This document shows, in pieces, positions 25,927-33,130 of a stretch of 64,000 nucleotides of DNA (its first letter is position 1; each line of letters begins with the position of its first letter). Under the pieces are notes generated by a model, which did not search any database, was not told the DNA's origin, and worked only from the letters and a program-made list of their open reading frames with translations. The position numbers and the translations under genes are program-made. The stretch is from Merdicola sp963557785. GTDB lineage: Bacteria; Bacillota; Clostridia; TANB77; CAG-508. The stretch covers positions 34,043 to 98,042 of the forward strand of contig CAUWBF010000007.1 of NCBI GenBank assembly GCA_963557785.1, written 5' to 3'.

Positions 25927-26703
25927 TTAGAACGGCATATCGTCATCGTTCATTACAGTAGCAACAAAACTAGCCGCTTTAGCTTTAGCCTCACGCTTGG
26001 CAGCAATGGCAGCACGAGCGTCCTCCATAATCTGCTTGATAAGTACATTATATGCACCAACAAGAACAGGGTCAGCAGGCTGTTCGATACCTACAATATG
26101 ATATACATATCGGTCATAATCCACAACATTGTAAAGATTGTCTTTACGAGTAAATGGATTACGGTCTTGTACACCAGCAGGTACAAACTGGCAAAGAACT
26201 TTGACAGCAACACCAGTCAGATACATACTAGCAAAGCCAGCTTCAGCAGCCTCGCCAACATAGTTGACAAATCTACCGTAGAACTTGTCTTTGCGCATTA
26301 CAAGCAGTATCTGATTGAATGGCATCTGAATAGCACCAAGCATACCTATTCGATGTGTACCATCAGGCATACTTTGAGCACCTTTAACAGGACTAGCAAT
26401 AGTAATAAACGCATTGAGATAAGACTTGCCATTACGACCTGTACGTTCTTGACAATCAATATTAGTAATGACAGTAGTCATTACATAACTATGACCATCA
26501 GTACAGATGCGTCTAACAACATCATCAATGGTTTCCACTTGCGCAGAACTTTGGTTATCTGTATCAACTTGTGGAGTCTGTGGAACATCATCAACAATAG
26601 GTTGAACAGGTTGGTTAACACTAGTAGTTGGTTCAACTACATTAACACTCTCAGGAGCAGCAGCACTTTGTGCAGCTTGTGCTAAATCTTTAACGTCTGG
26701 CAT
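25927..26703 (-). CDS. ssb: Single-stranded DNA-binding protein (probable)
   Basis: 258 residues from the ATG at 26703. An Ala/Pro/Gln-rich N-terminus precedes a beta-rich central domain (HSYVMTTVITNIDCQERTGR, then SYLNAFITIASPV) consistent with an OB fold. After an Ala/Lys helix the protein ends VMNDDDMPF, the classic SSB acidic tip. Codon use is clearly more GC-rich than in neighbours, which suggests strong expression. A promoter-like repeat lies about 65 bp upstream and a hairpin follows. The 339-residue protein encoded at 11459-12478 also ends in such a tip, so the phage may encode two. Confidence 0.6.
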   Translation of the reverse strand: MPDVKDLAQAAQSAAAPESVNVVEPTTSVNQPVQPIVDDVPQTPQVDTDNQSSAQVETIDDVVRRICTDGHSYVMTTVITNIDCQERTGRNGKSYLNAFITIASPVKGAQSMPDGTHRIGMLGAIQMPFNQILLVMRKDKFYGRFVNYVGEAAEAGFASMYLTGVAVKVLCQFVPAGVQDRNPFTRKDNLYNVVDYDRYVYHIVGIEQPADPVLVGAYNVLIKQIMEDARAAIAAKREAKAKAASFVATVMNDDDMPF

Positions 26704-26767
26704 GACTATTAAGTATTTAATTACGCTAATCAGTAGCATTACTGACAGTTGTTTTCGTTTCAACTGC

Positions 26768-26787
26768 AAAGTATTTAATGTTGATAA
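26768..26787 (-). promoter_or_regulatory. Promoter-like repeat, copy b
   Basis: CTCATTATCAACATTAAATA followed by CTTTGC on the minus strand. This is the 20-bp block also present upstream of the 51-residue and 101-residue genes; here it lies about 65 bp before the SSB-like start. Confidence 0.55.
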
Positions 26788-26801
26788 TGAGCAACATCAT
26801 C

Positions 26802-26823
26802 TAGTAGAGATTAATCTCTACTA
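26802..26823. terminator. Perfect 22-bp palindrome over a stop codon
   Basis: TAGTAGAGATT and its exact complement AATCTCTACTA form an 11-bp arm palindrome overlapping the TAA of the 51-residue membrane gene. It may act as a terminator or a dimeric repressor site next to the SSB promoter. Confidence 0.5.
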
Positions 26824-26966
26824 AGATAACTAACAATAGCCGATAGTATTCCAAATACAACAGCAGTAATCTGTTCATCACTAGTTGGCTCTACTTTCAA
26901 TGCTAGTATGATAGCTGGCATCATCAGTATGATTGCAACTAACAACAATGGTTTGTTTGTTTTCAT
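26811..26966 (-). CDS. Small membrane protein (51 aa)
   Basis: MKTNKPLLLVAIILMMPAII begins a 51-residue product with two predicted membrane segments separated by a KVEPTSDEQ turn and closed by YLSRD. The hairpin topology resembles small holin-like or inner-membrane phage proteins. It has its own promoter-like repeat upstream, and its codons are GC-richer, like those of the SSB-like gene. Confidence 0.6.
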   Translation of the reverse strand: MKTNKPLLLVAIILMMPAIILALKVEPTSDEQITAVVFGILSAIVSYLSRD

Positions 26967-27013
26967 AATGATTGGTATTAATAGTTAGTAATGTAATGAG
27001 ATGAATAATCTCA

Positions 27014-27033
27014 ATGTATTTAATGTTGATAAT
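27014..27033 (-). promoter_or_regulatory. Promoter-like repeat, copy a
   Basis: CTCATTATCAACATTAAATA followed by CATTGA on the minus strand, about 47 bp upstream of the 51-residue membrane gene. The three copies share 20 identical bases and then a TAnnTTG. Confidence 0.55.
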
Positions 27034-27305
27034 GAGAGTGAGAACTTTATTTTCTCCTAGAACTTGACGGGGGTAGTCAAGACGAGTTTAATGACCCACC
27101 CCTTATACTCACTAGCCTCACCAAAACACCAATATACACTATTTTCACTCTAATTATTACCATTACTATTATTTTCACTATCACTCTCATTATAACTTTT
27201 CATTTCATTTTCATTATCGTTACCTTTATTACCTTCATCTTCATTATTTCCATTATCTTCACCCTCATCTTTATAATTATCATCATTTTTATCATCGCAT
27301 TTAAT

Positions 27306-27962
27306 TCAGTCCTCACCAATATCTACAACTTCAGTTGCATACAAATCTTTATTCGCAATTACAATACCTTTATCGGTATCATTTTTAAATAAAACAAATT
27401 TATCAACTATAAGTCTATCTTTATCATCAAAAGTTTTTATTAATTTAGCTTCACTAATAATATTAATAAGTTTGTTAACATCACCTCTAAATATATAAAT
27501 AGGATTAACAACATAAATATTTTGTAAATTAGTTCTTTTAATAATATTTTCATCTTCAAGATAAGCAATAGCGTTATAATAATCTCTATAATTAGGTTTA
27601 ACTAAACCATAACCTTTAATTAAATCATGAGAAATATAAATAACATTACTATTAAATTTAATATTTTCAGCAATATAACCAATAAAAGAAATAATAACAG
27701 CATATCTATTTTTTCTTATTATATCCCAAACTCTCATACCAATAGTAACAAAATTACGTTTAATACCAACTTCTTTACTAAGATGATAACCATTATCAAA
27801 TTCAGCAACTATACCAGTTCTGGTACTTTTATTATAACTAAAAGGATTAGCAACAACAAGTCTTTGTTTTTCAAATTCTTCTAAACAATCAGCATTATAA
27901 CAAACATCATTAACAAGTTTATTATAAACTTTACTAGGTTTAAAATCTTCTTTAAAAGTCAT
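27306..27962 (-). CDS. Unknown first gene of the left arm, with possible TGA readthrough
   Basis: 218 residues, ATG at 27962, the leftward-facing gene at the divergent junction. The middle (KKRYAVIISFIGYIAENIKF, then KGYGLVKPNYRDYYNAIAYL) looks like a winged-helix replication or regulatory domain, though I cannot name a family. After TGA at 27306-27308 the same frame stays open for 51 more codons to TAG at 27150, encoding an Asp/Glu/Asn-rich tail (DDKNDDNYKDEGEDNGNNED and onward). Leaky TGA decoding or a recent nonsense mutation would explain it. Confidence 0.6.
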   Translation of the reverse strand: MTFKEDFKPSKVYNKLVNDVCYNADCLEEFEKQRLVVANPFSYNKSTRTGIVAEFDNGYHLSKEVGIKRNFVTIGMRVWDIIRKNRYAVIISFIGYIAENIKFNSNVIYISHDLIKGYGLVKPNYRDYYNAIAYLEDENIIKRTNLQNIYVVNPIYIFRGDVNKLINIISEAKLIKTFDDKDRLIVDKFVLFKNDTDKGIVIANKDLYATEVVDIGED

Positions 27963-28013
27963 AACAATAATATTATTAAATTCAACATAAAAATATATTA
28001 CTCTAGGAAATGT

Positions 28014-28083
28014 CGAAATCTATTCCATGTATGGTATAAATATAGCAAATAAATAGCGAAATCTATTCCATGTATGGTATAAA
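28014..28083. repeat. Two 27-bp direct repeats in the divergent intergenic region
   Basis: Identical 27-bp units at 28014-28040 and 28057-28083, 43 bp apart, each with a CCATGTATGG core palindrome and a TATAAA end. They lie upstream of the first minus gene, between the two arms. They are iteron-like or operator-like. The surrounding 500 bp is gene-free and very AT-rich apart from the GC-rich elements. Confidence 0.7.
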
Positions 28084-28186
28084 TTAGTATTTATAACTTA
28101 TTGATAATCAAGTAATTATAAGTTAGCAATAGTATCTATATAGATATATATTATATATAATATTAATATAATCACATTAATAGATT

Positions 28187-28238
28187 CGCTGTGACCCGCT
28201 CCGAGCTTCGCTCTCCGCTCAACTCCCCGTGGAGGATG
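28187..28238 (-). repeat. Long form of the GC-rich element
   Basis: A minus-oriented 17-mer (28222-28238) is followed on its 3' side by about 35 bp of GC-rich DNA containing GAGC/GCTC (28203-28213) and repeated GGAGCG-type words, in an otherwise AT-only region. The layout matches 21073-21113 and 30421-30458. Confidence 0.85.
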
Positions 28239-28341
28239 AATACAATCAGTATCAATCATATCAAGTTAATCAATACTATAATTATTATCATTATCTCTAT
28301 TAATATCATTAATACTAATATGATTAAGTCTAACTCATCCC

Positions 28342-28358
28342 TATCCTCCACGGGGAGT
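28342..28358 (+). repeat. 17-bp GC-rich element, one mismatch
   Basis: TATCCTCCACGGGGAGT, facing the minus copy about 100 bp to the left. A ten-base remnant (ATCCTCTACG) follows near 28385. Confidence 0.8.
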
Positions 28359-28468
28359 ATGACTTGCATATTTATAATCATATAATCCTCTACGATTGAA
28401 ATGTTAAAAATAGTTTTTCTCTTGGTAGATTCATTCAAACTCTTACATTTGCTAAAAACAATTAAGTT

Positions 28469-28609
28469 ATGGGTAAAGATAAAAGTGAAACTAAACCTAA
28501 ATACACTAGAGAATTTCATAGTGGAGAAAGGAATAAAAAAGAAGTTAAAGTTCCTAGTAAACTTAAACTTGGAAATATTGGTATTGATAGTATTATTAAA
28601 ACTAAATAA
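28469..28609 (+). CDS. Small lysine-rich protein (46 aa)
   Basis: ATG-to-TAA frame encoding MGKDKSETKPKYTREFHSGE and onward; 46 residues, about a third Lys/Arg. First gene of the rightward arm, 9 bp before the next gene. Probably a small DNA- or capsid-associated basic protein. No family recognised. Confidence 0.6.
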   Translation: MGKDKSETKPKYTREFHSGERNKKEVKVPSKLKLGNIGIDSIIKTK

Positions 28610-28618
28610 TTTAGTGTT

Positions 28619-29158
28619 ATGATTAAAGTTGAAAGTAAATTTAAAGATTTTGGTATTCAAATACCTACTGACATTAGCGAAATAACAAGTGAAGCACTTG
28701 ACGCTATTCTTAATAATGTAGTTATTGCTAAACATTATTGTGTTGTTGCTCTTTGCCAAAATGAAAGTTTGTTCGGTGTTATTAATAGTAAAGTAAGTAC
28801 AGTTGAGGTTATGCCAATTATTGCTAAGATTAGTAAAGAAGATGCTGAACTTATTGGTATGAATCAAATGGATAAGATTATTATTGACCGTTCTACTCTT
28901 GAACGTGGCTATCATCTTTATCTTAAACATAATGTTCTTAGCCCTCAATTTGTTAATAAGTATATTACTAATGATACTGAACTAACTCGTTCTATTACTG
29001 TTGGTACTTTTGGACAAAATCAAGGATATACAAAAGGACAAAAAGTTTGGTTTGTTGAATTTAAAGTTATAGCTATTAATGATTTAAGAGCTGCTATTAC
29101 TGATAAACATAAAGCTATTAATCCTTTTATTTATCATTCTGCTGAAAAAGCTAATTAG
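28619..29158 (+). CDS. Unknown protein (179 aa) of the early right arm
   Basis: 179 residues. A well-ordered alpha/beta sequence (AILNNVVIAKHYCVVALCQN, VEVMPIIAKISKEDAELIG) with a C-terminal VWFVEFKVIAINDLRAAI. It lies just upstream of the IHF-like gene, in a position where crAss-like phages carry conserved proteins of unknown role. No function assigned. Confidence 0.55.
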   Translation: MIKVESKFKDFGIQIPTDISEITSEALDAILNNVVIAKHYCVVALCQNESLFGVINSKVSTVEVMPIIAKISKEDAELIGMNQMDKIIIDRSTLERGYHLYLKHNVLSPQFVNKYITNDTELTRSITVGTFGQNQGYTKGQKVWFVEFKVIAINDLRAAITDKHKAINPFIYHSAEKAN

Positions 29159-29177
29159 CCATTTCGTCTAAATAATC

Positions 29178-29261
29178 GAACTCTTCTTAAAACTACTTAT
29201 GTATAATTTAAAATTATAGGTACTTGTGTTCTTGTTTATAGTAGTAATCTAAGAAGAGTTC
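29178..29261 (+). ncRNA. Long imperfect hairpin before the IHF-like gene
   Basis: GAACTCTTCTTA (29178-29189) pairs perfectly with TAAGAAGAGTTC (29250-29261), and ACTACT pairs with AGTAGT inside. It occupies most of the 117-bp gap and is expected in the leader of the IHF-like mRNA. It could be a terminator, an attenuator or a processing site. Confidence 0.5.
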
Positions 29262-29275
29262 TTAAACTTTCAATT

Positions 29276-29842
29276 ATGGATTTTAAGACTAATACTAGTT
29301 TTAATATTGCTAATACTAGTTCTCATGAAGATTTTGATGATGATTATATTCTTATTTATAAAGATATAAATAATATATTAGATGATATTGGATTTCAAGG
29401 TGATGATAGAATACTTTGTAAATCTATTATTGAAAGTCTTGAAAAAGAAGCTAGTATTAATATACGAAAAGATAAATGTGTTGCTATTCCTCATATTGGT
29501 ACTATTCAAAAGAATTGGTATCGTTCCAAACTTATTAGTCATTATAAAGACTTTAAAGAAGCTAGAAAAACTATGACTAGAGAAGAGTATAAAGAATATA
29601 CTGCTAAAGTTATGGAAGAAGAAAAGCAAAAACATTATGAAGAAGAAGAAAAGATTAAGACTGAACTTAAATTTAAAAAGAAACTTCTTCCTATTTGGAT
29701 TAAACTAAGTAAAAAACATAGTGCTGCTTATGCTAATCTTTGGCTATATGCTATGGGTAAACTTGAAATTATTGAATTTGATGAAGAAGTAGAAGAAATA
29801 TATGAACGGTTTGGAATTGGATTGGATGCTGACCATAGATGA
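29276..29842 (+). CDS. IHF/HU-like protein of crAss-like phages
   Basis: 188 residues. Residues about 40-75 carry the IHF/HU pattern CKSIIESLEKEASINIRKDK, then VAIPHIGTIQKNW, in place of the canonical GFGTF arm. A lysine-rich helical region follows (MTREEYKEYTAKVMEEEKQK). IHF-like genes next to the packaging genes are typical of crAss-like genomes. It probably bends DNA in packaging or virion assembly. It overlaps the start of the next gene. Confidence 0.6.
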   Translation: MDFKTNTSFNIANTSSHEDFDDDYILIYKDINNILDDIGFQGDDRILCKSIIESLEKEASINIRKDKCVAIPHIGTIQKNWYRSKLISHYKDFKEARKTMTREEYKEYTAKVMEEEKQKHYEEEEKIKTELKFKKKLLPIWIKLSKKHSAAYANLWLYAMGKLEIIEFDEEVEEIYERFGIGLDADHR

Positions 29843-30401
29843 AACTGGTATGCCAAAAGCTCCTACACTTAAACAACTTCTTGATAGAGATGTTAGTCTT
29901 CTTTATACTAGAGATAAATCTCCTAATAAAGAGATGTATGTTAAAGAAGTTGGAGTTATTTATTATCTTGGTGACCCTAAAGGCCCGTGTCTACAAGAAG
30001 GTCTTAGTGAAAAAGAAGCTCTTAAGAAAGCTATTGAGAATTTTGATTTACCTAAAAATTATCAACCTGATGTTCTTGTTTGGAAACTTATTAAAAGATA
30101 TTATAATCAAAAAGCTGGTGCAGGTATGGAAGCTGTACTTAATATTAAGCGTGGTATTCATAATGTTGCTTTAGCTGCTAGCAAATTAAATGAGTTGCTG
30201 AATGACAAATTATCTGATGGTGCTAGTCTAGAAGATGTTCCAGTTGTTATTGGTTATATGAAACAAATTAATGATTTAGCTAATCAGTTTCCAAACACGA
30301 TTAAAGCTCTTAATGTAGCTGAAGAAAATCTTCTGTATGAACAAGAGAATGTTGCTGGTAGAGGTGGTGTTGAAATTACTAGTAGTATGATTGAAGAATA
30401 A
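29826..30401 (+). CDS. Unknown helical protein (191 aa)
   Basis: 191 residues from the ATG at 29826 (MLTIDETGMPKAPTLKQLLD). An ORF start at 29802 adds only overlap with the IHF-like gene. It contains VIYYLGDPKGPCLQEGLSEK and a long helix ALAASKLNELLNDKL. It sits between the IHF-like gene and the nuclease, suggesting a role in head assembly or packaging. No family recognised. Confidence 0.55.
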   Translation: MLTIDETGMPKAPTLKQLLDRDVSLLYTRDKSPNKEMYVKEVGVIYYLGDPKGPCLQEGLSEKEALKKAIENFDLPKNYQPDVLVWKLIKRYYNQKAGAGMEAVLNIKRGIHNVALAASKLNELLNDKLSDGASLEDVPVVIGYMKQINDLANQFPNTIKALNVAEENLLYEQENVAGRGGVEITSSMIEE

Positions 30402-30420
30402 GCTGATGCTGAATCTATTC

Positions 30421-30458
30421 CATCCTCCACGGGGAGTCTAGCGTAGGCACGTAGTGCC
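30421..30458 (+). repeat. Long form of the GC-rich element
   Basis: An exact CATCCTCCACGGGGAGT is followed by CTAGCGTA and then a GGCAC-GTA-GTGCC hairpin (30446-30458). The GTG inside this hairpin could be taken as a start for the nuclease gene, but this is probably fortuitous. Confidence 0.85.
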
Positions 30459-30498
30459 GAAGCGTACCCAAGCTAGTGTTGAACTTAATAATGTTAAT

Positions 30499-31506
30499 AT
30501 GGAACTTAAAGATAAAAGATATAATGATATTAGACTTATTTTTCATGAAGAAGAACATAAGTATAACGATAGTCTTGGTAATGATTATATTTCAACCACT
30601 ACTATCCTTCATGGATATCAACCGAAGTTCGATAAGAACTATTGGTTGAGAAAAAAGTCTAAAGAGTTAGGAATAAGTGAGAAGAAACTAGAGGAACAAT
30701 GGTCAACTATTACTAAAGAAGCTTGTGAACGTGGAACTAATACTCATAATGGTCTTGAAGATGGTGTTAAAGGAGCATCTATGTTTCAACAAGCTATTAA
30801 TTATCTTGATAAACGTGAAGATGGTGTAATGGTTACTATTGCTGATATTCCAAATTTTGGTGCTAATTATAAACTTCTTAATCTTAAAGATTTTATTGAA
30901 CTTACTAATAATCGTTATCCTCTTATTTATGATGCGTTTAAAATGTACACTGAAAGAGGATATAAGATTTATAGTGAGATTGGTATGTTTCTTATAGATT
31001 GGTTAATTAGTGGAACTATTGATATTCTTCTAGTTAATGAAGATACTAATTGTGCTGTTGTGGGTGATTGGAAAACTAATCGTGGTGGATTAAGATTTAG
31101 TAGTGGTTATTATAAGAAAGATAAAACAGTTAAACCTGCACAACAAACTAATGTTTGGGTTGATAAAGATGAACGACTTTTAGCTCCTCTTAATCATCTT
31201 CCTAATTGTAATGGTGCTATATATAATCTTCAACTTAGTATGTATGCTTTTGCTGTTGAATATATACTTGGTTTAACTATTAAAGGCATTTGGTTATGTC
31301 ATATTGATAGTGATTTTGAACTTAATGAATATGGTATGCCAAAAAGATTTTCTGATGGTCTTTATCATATTAAAGAAAATCCTGTTGAAACTACTAAATT
31401 CTTTACTATGAATTATCTACGTGATGATATTAATAAAGTTCTTAAAGATAGAGAATTACAAATTAAAGCTAGTGGTGTTCAAACTCAATTTAAACTTGCT
31501 ATATGA
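30499..31506 (+). CDS. PD-(D/E)XK nuclease superfamily protein
   Basis: 335 residues from the ATG at 30499; a GTG at 30454 lies inside the inserted element. The catalytic core is visible: an N-terminal Glu/His region (EACERGTNTHNGLED), then SGTIDILLVNED and VVGDWKTNRGG, i.e. the D...(D/E)xK pair in a RecB/Cas4-like arrangement, and a late Gln-containing helix (NLQLSMYAFAVEYILG). In crAss-like phages such nucleases are conserved near the terminase. It probably processes DNA during replication or packaging. Confidence 0.75.
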   Translation: MELKDKRYNDIRLIFHEEEHKYNDSLGNDYISTTTILHGYQPKFDKNYWLRKKSKELGISEKKLEEQWSTITKEACERGTNTHNGLEDGVKGASMFQQAINYLDKREDGVMVTIADIPNFGANYKLLNLKDFIELTNNRYPLIYDAFKMYTERGYKIYSEIGMFLIDWLISGTIDILLVNEDTNCAVVGDWKTNRGGLRFSSGYYKKDKTVKPAQQTNVWVDKDERLLAPLNHLPNCNGAIYNLQLSMYAFAVEYILGLTIKGIWLCHIDSDFELNEYGMPKRFSDGLYHIKENPVETTKFFTMNYLRDDINKVLKDRELQIKASGVQTQFKLAI

Positions 31507-31853
31507 AATTAAATAAAGATAATTTAATTGGAGTAATTATTGGTTTTATTGTTTTAGTTATATTTGCTATTTGTTTATCTAGTGGATGTGCTAAACGTAT
31601 TACTCCTGTTCCTGAAATTCGTTATGTTCCTGTTACTGATTCTACTGCTGTTAATGAATTAGTTTTAACTAAAGAATTACTTCGTAGAACTCAAGATTCT
31701 CTTAACGCTTATAAATCTGATACTACTATTAGTGCTGATTATTTTGTAGCTAAATATAAACTTGAACGTATTAGATATTATAATGATATTGCTGGCAAAG
31801 GAAATAATATCAAATATCTTAGAGGTTGGATTCGTAGAACTCTTGATGAATAA
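31503..31853 (+). CDS. Membrane protein or lipoprotein, spanin-like (116 aa)
   Basis: 116 residues. An N-terminal hydrophobic segment (LIGVIIGFIVLVIFAICL) ends in SSGC, a plausible lipobox. A charged region predicted to be periplasmic follows, with LTKELLRRTQDSLNAYKSD. It overlaps the nuclease stop by 4 bp and opens the lysis cassette with the GH108 endolysin. It could be the outer-membrane spanin or a unimolecular spanin. Confidence 0.5.
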   Translation: MKLNKDNLIGVIIGFIVLVIFAICLSSGCAKRITPVPEIRYVPVTDSTAVNELVLTKELLRRTQDSLNAYKSDTTISADYFVAKYKLERIRYYNDIAGKGNNIKYLRGWIRRTLDE

Positions 31854-31856
31854 GTT

Positions 31857-32054
31857 ATGTATATTATTAATCGTAGAAAAAATATAAGATTAATTGGCGA
31901 TGAACATCATATTGGTGATGACTTTGAATTTGTGATTTATAAAGTTCAAATTAAAGTTCTTTGGTTTTGGGTTACAATTAAAGAATTTGATGAAGATGAA
32001 TATTATGATGCTGTTGATTGTTTTAGATATTGTACTAATCCTTATATAAATTAA
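31857..32054 (+). CDS. Unknown small protein (65 aa)
   Basis: 65 residues, beta-rich, with IYKVQIKVLWFWVTIKEFDE in the centre and a CFRYC pair near the end. It sits 3 bp before the endolysin gene. No family recognised. Confidence 0.5.
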   Translation: MYIINRRKNIRLIGDEHHIGDDFEFVIYKVQIKVLWFWVTIKEFDEDEYYDAVDCFRYCTNPYIN

Positions 32055-32057
32055 ATT

Positions 32058-32486
32058 ATGGCTTACTTTGGAGATGCTTTTAAAAAACTATCTATTAAAG
32101 AAGGTGGTTATGTAAACGATAAAGATGATGCTGGTGGAGAAACTTATAGAGGTATCAGTCGTAAATATAATCCTACTTGGCAAGGTTGGACTATGATTGA
32201 TTCTTATAAGAAACATTATACTGTTGGTAGTAAAGAGTTTAAGTCTAAACTTGATAATGATGTTCAGCTTCAGAAACTTGTTTGGGAAAAGTATAAAATA
32301 GGTTATTGGGATGTATTTGAACTTGATGATTTTAATAGTCAGAGAGTTGCTGAACAATTATTTGATACTAACGTGAATTGTGGTCAAGTTGCAGCTATCA
32401 AGATGGCTCAAAGAGTTCTTGGTCTTAAAGAAACTGGTAGATGGAATCTTGATTTACTTAATAAACTTATAGAAATAAAAGATTAA
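32058..32486 (+). CDS. Endolysin, glycoside hydrolase 108 family
   Basis: 142 residues. The N-terminal IKEGGYVNDKDDAGGETYRG is the GH108 signature: the EGG motif with the catalytic Glu, then the conserved D...GGxTxxGIS run. The later LVWEKYKIGYWD and FDTNVNCG blocks also fit the family, whose members cut peptidoglycan as lysozyme-like muramidases. Length is near the catalytic core alone, with no signal peptide, so export would need a holin. Confidence 0.85.
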   Translation: MAYFGDAFKKLSIKEGGYVNDKDDAGGETYRGISRKYNPTWQGWTMIDSYKKHYTVGSKEFKSKLDNDVQLQKLVWEKYKIGYWDVFELDDFNSQRVAEQLFDTNVNCGQVAAIKMAQRVLGLKETGRWNLDLLNKLIEIKD

Positions 32487-32505
32487 CTTAATACTGTATA
32501 GAATT

Positions 32506-32784
32506 ATGAAGAAGATGTTAATAGCAATATTTATAATAGCGATTATTAATTTATGTGTTACTCTGTATTTATCAATAAGTCGTTTTAGTGTAGAAGCCAA
32601 TTCATATAATAAAAGTGACACTGCTATTAATCATGTTCGGATTGATTCTATACAGTTAATTATAACTGAAAGAGAAAGTATAGTTTATAAACTTAAAGAA
32701 CATGAAAAAGATATTGAAGATAAAGTTATTAGTCTTAATGACAGTGCTACTTGGGAGTTATTCAAGAAGTTGGTGTCAGAGTGA
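32506..32784 (+). CDS. Inner-membrane spanin-like protein (92 aa)
   Basis: 92 residues: an N-terminal transmembrane helix (MLIAIFIIAIINLCVTLYL) and a long charged periplasmic helix (IQLIITERESIVYKLKEHEK). This is the i-spanin layout, and the next gene starts inside its 3' end. It comes right after the endolysin. Confidence 0.55.
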   Translation: MKKMLIAIFIIAIINLCVTLYLSISRFSVEANSYNKSDTAINHVRIDSIQLIITERESIVYKLKEHEKDIEDKVISLNDSATWELFKKLVSE

Positions 32785-33124
32785 GATTGATAATGTAGTG
32801 CATCCTCCACGGGGAGTCAACACTACTGATACAACTGTTCTTGTCCCTATTAATATGATTAAAATTGCTAATACTAAAATTATTAAAGCTAAACTTTATA
32901 AAGATATTATTAACGAACAAGATAGTATAATTAATCTCCATAAGATTAAATATAATGCTCTTTATAAAGAAGTTGAAACTTTACAAAATAATCTTGATAA
33001 TAGTAATAAAGTAAATGATAATTTAAATAAGTCTATTGAACGTATTAAACGTAAGAATAGATATTTGGTAAGCGGTGGTGCTGTTTGCGCTATCGCTTTT
33101 GTTGTTTGTTTACTAGTTAAATAA
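32702..33124 (+). CDS. Exported coiled-coil protein with C-terminal membrane anchor
   Basis: 140 residues, starting 83 bp inside the preceding gene in another frame, as overlapping spanin genes do. A signal-like N-terminus (LKIKLLVLMTVLLGSY, then a Cys at about 25), a long coiled coil (YKEVETLQNNLDNSNKV) and a final hydrophobic segment (GAVCAIAFVVCLLVK). A GC-rich element is read in frame as HPPRGVNT just after the signal region. A spanin role is inferred from context. Confidence 0.5.
   Translation: MKKILKIKLLVLMTVLLGSYSRSWCQSEIDNVVHPPRGVNTTDTTVLVPINMIKIANTKIIKAKLYKDIINEQDSIINLHKIKYNALYKEVETLQNNLDNSNKVNDNLNKSIERIKRKNRYLVSGGAVCAIAFVVCLLVK
32795..32826 (+). repeat. GC-rich element with flanking inverted hexamers
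   Basis: CATCCTCCACGGGGAGT (32801-32817) lies between GTAGTG (32795-32800) and CACTAC (32821-32826). The same CAACAC ending follows copies at 16950 and 55584. Confidence 0.85.
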
Positions 33125-33130
33125 AATATT

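Noticed and set aside
25691..25927. Hydrophobic ORF after the SSB-like gene
   Set aside because: It covers the hairpin, the promoter-like repeat and the 15-bp direct repeats, has a run of tyrosines at its end and overlaps the next gene; composition looks like non-coding leader.
27061..27085. CTTGAC-GGGGGTA-GTCAAG as another copy of the GC-rich element
   Set aside because: Only the G-run resembles the 17-mer. It is a separate small hairpin, and might be a terminator for the acidic reading frame.
28256..28948. 230-residue minus-strand ORF across the start of the right arm
   Set aside because: It is a shadow of the 46- and 179-residue plus-strand genes, with Asn/Phe/Thr-rich content typical of antisense frames in this genome.
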